DNA of 7,658 nucleotides, taken from Anaerolineales bacterium. GTDB lineage: Bacteria > Chloroflexota > Anaerolineae > Anaerolineales > UBA4823. Position 1 is the stretch's first letter; every line of letters starts with the position of its first letter. The position numbers and the translations under genes are program-made. Of this stretch, positions 5,463 to 7,658 are shown in pieces. The notes under the pieces are model-generated. The model was not told the origin of the DNA and did not search any database. It saw only the letters and a list, made by a program, of their open reading frames with translations. The stretch covers positions 1 through 7,658 of the forward strand of contig JAFGBV010000196.1 of assembly GCA_016932955.1 (NCBI GenBank). The letters run 5' to 3'.

Positions 5463-5948
5463 ATGCGGTATCGCACATCAGGTCTCATTCTCCTGGTTGT
5501 CGTCTTACTCCTGTCCGTCGTTGTTCCCGTGGCGGCCCAGGACCGCACGCGGGTGCAGCGGGGACGCGCCATGCTCACCGAACTGTCGGGCACGGTGCAC
5601 CGCTTCGATCCCAGGAGCGGGCGTGGCGTGGCCGCGATCCACTTCGCAGGTGTGGTAAGCAGCGGCCCCCAGGCTGGCCAGCCCATCACAGGAACGGGCA
5701 TCCTGGCCTATACCGGCGACATCGCGGATGGCACGGACATCTTTATGTTGGAGCGCGGCTGGATGCAGGTGCAGGTCACAGTGGGCGAAGGGGAGGCAGC
5801 CGTGACCGTCGAGGGCCGTGCCACACTGGGATCAGTGGCGCTGGGTTATTCGGGTGAGATCGGCGATGGCACGGACATCTTCATGGCGGAAGGCGAGACC
5901 GCGGAGATGCGCTACTCGGGTGAGGTCGCCGATGGCACGGATATCTGA
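5463..5948 (+). CDS. Small secreted protein with DGTDI repeats, unknown function
   Basis: 161 residues. The ATG at 5463 has GGAGG 8 nt upstream, which makes it preferable to the in-frame TTG at 5448. Residues 1-25 are a typical signal peptide: MRYR, then a hydrophobic run LILLVVVLLLSVVVPV, with likely cleavage after VAA. No lipobox cysteine is present, so the product is probably secreted or on the cell surface. The mature part is rich in Gly, Val and Thr, as in a beta-strand protein. It has three copies of Y-[ST]-G-[DE]-[IV]-x-D-G-T-D-I: residues 83-95 and 129-141, both ending IFM, and 151-161. The last copy is cut by the stop right after DGTDI. Restoring one base there would give about eight more codons before TAA. 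It has its own promoter and stands alone. I recognise no family and assign no function. Confidence 0.8.
   Translation: MRYRTSGLILLVVVLLLSVVVPVAAQDRTRVQRGRAMLTELSGTVHRFDPRSGRGVAAIHFAGVVSSGPQAGQPITGTGILAYTGDIADGTDIFMLERGWMQVQVTVGEGEAAVTVEGRATLGSVALGYSGEIGDGTDIFMAEGETAEMRYSGEVADGTDI
5709..5945 (+). repeat. Three in-gene repeats encoding the YxGxxxDGTDI motif
   Basis: The units lie at 5709-5747, 5847-5885 and 5913-5945 and share GATGGCACGGACATCTT, or GATGGCACGGATATCT in the last. The DNA is conserved as well as the protein, which suggests recent duplication or gene conversion. Spacing is uneven: 46 residues between the first two starts and 22 between the last two. Confidence 0.75.
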
Positions 5949-5951
5949 TGC

Positions 5952-6064
5952 GCAACAACCACGCGAGATAAGGCGAGCAAGCTGATAGGAAACCAGCGTG
6001 CCAGATTGGGACAGGCTATTGCCTTGCTCGCCAGAAGGTGTCCGGCAGGGAGCACGCGGGTTGC
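5952..6064. repeat. Nested inverted repeat in the gene-free gap, possible structured RNA or terminator
   Basis: GGCGAGCAAG (5972-5981) is the exact reverse complement of CTTGCTCGCC (6023-6032), 41 nt apart. Outside it, CGCG (5962-5965) faces CGCG (6055-6058) and GCAAC (5952-5956) faces GTTGC (6060-6064) in the correct nested order. No U tract follows on either strand, so it is not a standard terminator, although it lies just after the repeat-protein gene. A folded 3' UTR, a small RNA or the remains of a miniature inverted-repeat element are all possible. I match it to no known RNA family. Confidence 0.45.
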
Positions 6065-6108
6065 TTCTAAGCCAGGGGATTTTAACGCGGTGTTTTGCCG
6101 GCCACGTT

Positions 6109-6123
6109 CCAGAACGGTTCTGG
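6109..6123. repeat. Dispersed palindrome, copy 5
   Basis: An exact CCAGAACGGTTCTGG followed by GGAAT, located 10 bp beyond the U tract of the SDR gene terminator. Like copy 4 it lies between genes and close to the 3' end of one. Confidence 0.85.
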
Positions 6124-6133
6124 GGAATACAAC

Positions 6134-6164
6134 AAAAAAGCGCCCCTTCGATGTGAAGGAGCGC
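6134..6164 (-). terminator. Rho-independent terminator of the SDR gene
   Basis: On the minus strand, GCGC and CCTTC pair with GAAGG and GCGC across a single A-C mismatch, with a 5-nt loop (6150-6154). Six U follow (6134-6139). It begins 9 nt after the stop codon of the SDR gene. Confidence 0.85.
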
Positions 6165-6173
6165 CTGTCGAAT

Positions 6174-7172
6174 TCAGCCTAACTTGCCGTGTTCTATCAT
6201 CCAGGTTAACGCCTCAGAGATGGCTTCAAGCGAGCTGTAGCGCGGGTTGTAGTTCAGCAAGCGGCGCGCCTTTTCGATGCTCCCGTTCGGGCTGTGGGCA
6301 ATGTGATCCCAGGTTGCCAGCGCCTCGCCTTCCGAGACTGTGGTGCGCCACTGCTCCCACCCCATGAACTCCAGCCGCGCTGGTTGCCCAAACCAGCTTG
6401 CCACCGCCTCCGCGTAACCGCGCAGCGTCAGTGCAGCCGGCGAGACGACATGAAAGCTCTCTCCGATACACTGGCTCCAGTTGGCCAGCGCCTGCATGAA
6501 GGCTTGCGCCACGTCGTCACCATGAACGTGGTGCACCGTTTCCAGGCCGAAGTTTGGCAAGGTCAGGGTTTGTCCAGTGGCCAGCTTGCGGAAAACCTCG
6601 GGGTTGAAGTTTCCCGCCGGGTTGACGGGCCAATGGCCAACACCAACCACATGGCCGGGATGGAGGACCGTAGCTGGAAAACCGTTACGCTGCGCTTCGG
6701 TTAGCAGGTAGGCTTCAATGGCCGCTTTCTGCACCCCGTAATCGCTCACCAGGTAGGGATCAACCTTTGAGGGATCTTCGACTGTATAGCGGTGGAACGG
6801 ACGACGCGGTTGCTCCTCAGTAGCAGGAACCTCAGTATTGTAGCCATGAACCCACATCGTGCCGCAGTGCATGAAGAGCCGTACCTCGCCCCGCAAGGCA
6901 TCGACGATCTGCTGTGCGCTCTCCGGAGTGTAACAGATCAAATCGATGACTACGTCACCTTGCAGCGCCCTCACCTGCTCTCCAAGAGTCCCTTTGGCAT
7001 CTTCCTGTTCACGATCCAGATGAATCGCCTGCACGCGATTCCAAGCCCCGTTCGGAATATAAGGTTTCGTTTGCCCCCGTGAGATATTGATTACCTCATG
7101 CCCTGCATTAACGAGGCGTGGGATCAAATACGTACCGATGTGACCACTTCCACCCAGCACTATGACGCGCAT
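6174..7172 (-). CDS. NAD(P)-dependent epimerase/dehydratase family protein (extended SDR)
   Basis: A 332-residue cytoplasmic protein of full family length. It starts MRVIVLGGSGHIGTYL, with the nucleotide-binding glycine motif GGSGHIG at residues 7-13 after the first beta strand. The active-site tyrosine and lysine are Y145 and K149 (YGVQK), with T105 in MHCGTMWVHG as the likely third residue. The substrate half contains VHHVHGDDVAQAF (213-225), the family's usual VHVxDvA-type motif in altered form. The substrate cannot be read from sequence; such proteins act on nucleotide sugars, flavonoid- or steroid-like ketones, or serve in assembly. ATG 7172 has AAAGGA 8 nt upstream. Neighbours give no pathway: the upstream gene is an unrelated coiled-coil membrane protein and the next gene downstream is convergent. 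A candidate promoter lies at 7238-7266. Confidence 0.88.
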   Translation of the reverse strand: MRVIVLGGSGHIGTYLIPRLVNAGHEVINISRGQTKPYIPNGAWNRVQAIHLDREQEDAKGTLGEQVRALQGDVVIDLICYTPESAQQIVDALRGEVRLFMHCGTMWVHGYNTEVPATEEQPRRPFHRYTVEDPSKVDPYLVSDYGVQKAAIEAYLLTEAQRNGFPATVLHPGHVVGVGHWPVNPAGNFNPEVFRKLATGQTLTLPNFGLETVHHVHGDDVAQAFMQALANWSQCIGESFHVVSPAALTLRGYAEAVASWFGQPARLEFMGWEQWRTTVSEGEALATWDHIAHSPNGSIEKARRLLNYNPRYSSLEAISEALTWMIEHGKLG

Positions 7173-7237
7173 GTTGCCAATCCTTTATCATTTGTACGGA
7201 GCATTACACACAAAACGAGGCTGTGGCGTGGAATGAC

Positions 7238-7266
7238 GCTATATATGCAGGACGCCCTGCGATCAA
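7238..7266 (-). promoter_or_regulatory. Candidate promoter of the SDR gene
   Basis: On the minus strand, TTGATC (7261-7266) and TATAGC (7238-7243) are 17 bp apart, each matching consensus at four of six positions. The spacer holds GCAGG-ACGC-CCTGC (7247-7260), a small inverted repeat that could be an operator or chance. The leader would be about 60 nt. The evidence is modest. Confidence 0.35.
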
Positions 7267-7282
7267 ACGCTTAGCCCCTGCA

Positions 7283-7658
7283 TCACCCTACCCCACCGGT
7301 GGCAATCAAGACGGCAATCACGGCAGCAGCGAGGACAAGCGTGGCGAAAACCGCGATGGCGATGATCTTGAGCCAGTAGTCAGTGGGCTTGCGCTCCGCC
7401 TCCACCACATGCAGCTGGCCGCGTAACTCGCCTAACTGCTCCTTGGTTTCGGTTAGCTGGGTTTGCAGTTGCTTGCGCTCCCCGCGTTCTTCCTCAAGCG
7501 CTTCTTCCAGGAGGTCTACCTGCTTTTCAAGCGTGATGATCTGAAGATTGAGCTTTTCCGCCTGCTTGGAGATCGCGATACTGGCCGCTTCAGCGGGGAC
7601 CATCGGCACTTCATTGTCATGCCCTGGTTTGGGCGGAATATCGGGTAATCCCCGCCAG
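7283..7658 (-). CDS. Coiled-coil protein with a C-terminal membrane anchor (5' end outside window)
   Basis: The stop is TGA at 7283-7285. The frame remains open to the right edge with no ATG before it, so the start is probably outside the window. A GTG at 7609 or ATG at 7603 would give about 106-108 residues, but neither has a clear ribosome site. The visible N-terminal part is proline-rich (GLPDIPPKPG). Next comes a long heptad-like charged helix of about 60 residues, rich in E, K, Q and L (from KQAEKLNLQ through LEEALEEERGERKQL to LHVVEAERK). A single membrane segment follows after YWLK (IIAIAVFATLVLAAAVIAVLIA), ending with GGVG. This suggests a tail-anchored protein with its coiled coil in the cytoplasm. 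I recognise no specific family. It is a separate unit upstream of the SDR gene, about 110 bp away. Confidence 0.75.
   Translation of the reverse strand, partial: WRGLPDIPPKPGHDNEVPMVPAEAASIAISKQAEKLNLQIITLEKQVDLLEEALEEERGERKQLQTQLTETKEQLGELRGQLHVVEAERKPTDYWLKIIAIAVFATLVLAAAVIAVLIATGGVG

Overview
The window is bacterial chromosomal DNA carrying a small, apparently integrated replicon between ordinary housekeeping-type genes. The flanking genes are rich in G+C at third codon positions. They encode a PUA-domain rRNA methyltransferase, a secreted repeat protein, an extended SDR (NAD-dependent epimerase-like) protein and a coiled-coil membrane protein. Nothing fixes the phylum. The mix, plus a short palindrome scattered between genes, would fit a free-living bacterium such as a member of Chloroflexota, but that is a guess.

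Region 1 (1-4015) is the accessory part. A plus-strand reading frame enters from the left edge and runs out at 296. Then comes a block that looks like a replication origin: GTGTAGGTA iterons in opposite orientation (287-304 and 404-430) flank about 100 bp of A+T-rich DNA that also holds a strong bidirectional terminator. Two minus-strand genes follow, apparently one operon read right to left from a good promoter at 3917-3945: a tyrosine recombinase (2843-3877) and a 777-residue TOPRIM/zinc-finger/SF3 helicase primase (425-2758). A perfect 19-bp direct repeat (220-238 and 3997-4015) brackets this int-primase-origin unit. One repeat copy plus the interior is 3777 bp. The 19-mer contains the palindrome CCAGAACGGTTCTGG, which also occurs, without the extra GGCCA, at 262, 5310 and 6109. 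My reading is a minimal satellite- or plasmid-like integrative replicon that uses an interspersed palindrome as its attachment site. The components are seen in the sequence; the mobility is inferred.

Region 2 (4059-5306) is the rRNA methyltransferase gene on the plus strand. It has no visible Shine-Dalgarno site but has a -10-like hexamer placed so that transcription would start at the ATG. Region 3 (5307-5948) has a palindrome, a GNRA-capped hairpin and a strong promoter, then a small exported protein with three Y-[ST]-G-[DE]-[IV]-x-D-G-T-D-I repeats. Region 4 (5949-6173) has a nested inverted repeat, another palindrome and the terminator of the next gene. Region 5 (6174-7658) holds two minus-strand genes: the SDR protein, and a coiled-coil/transmembrane protein that is still open at the right edge of the window.
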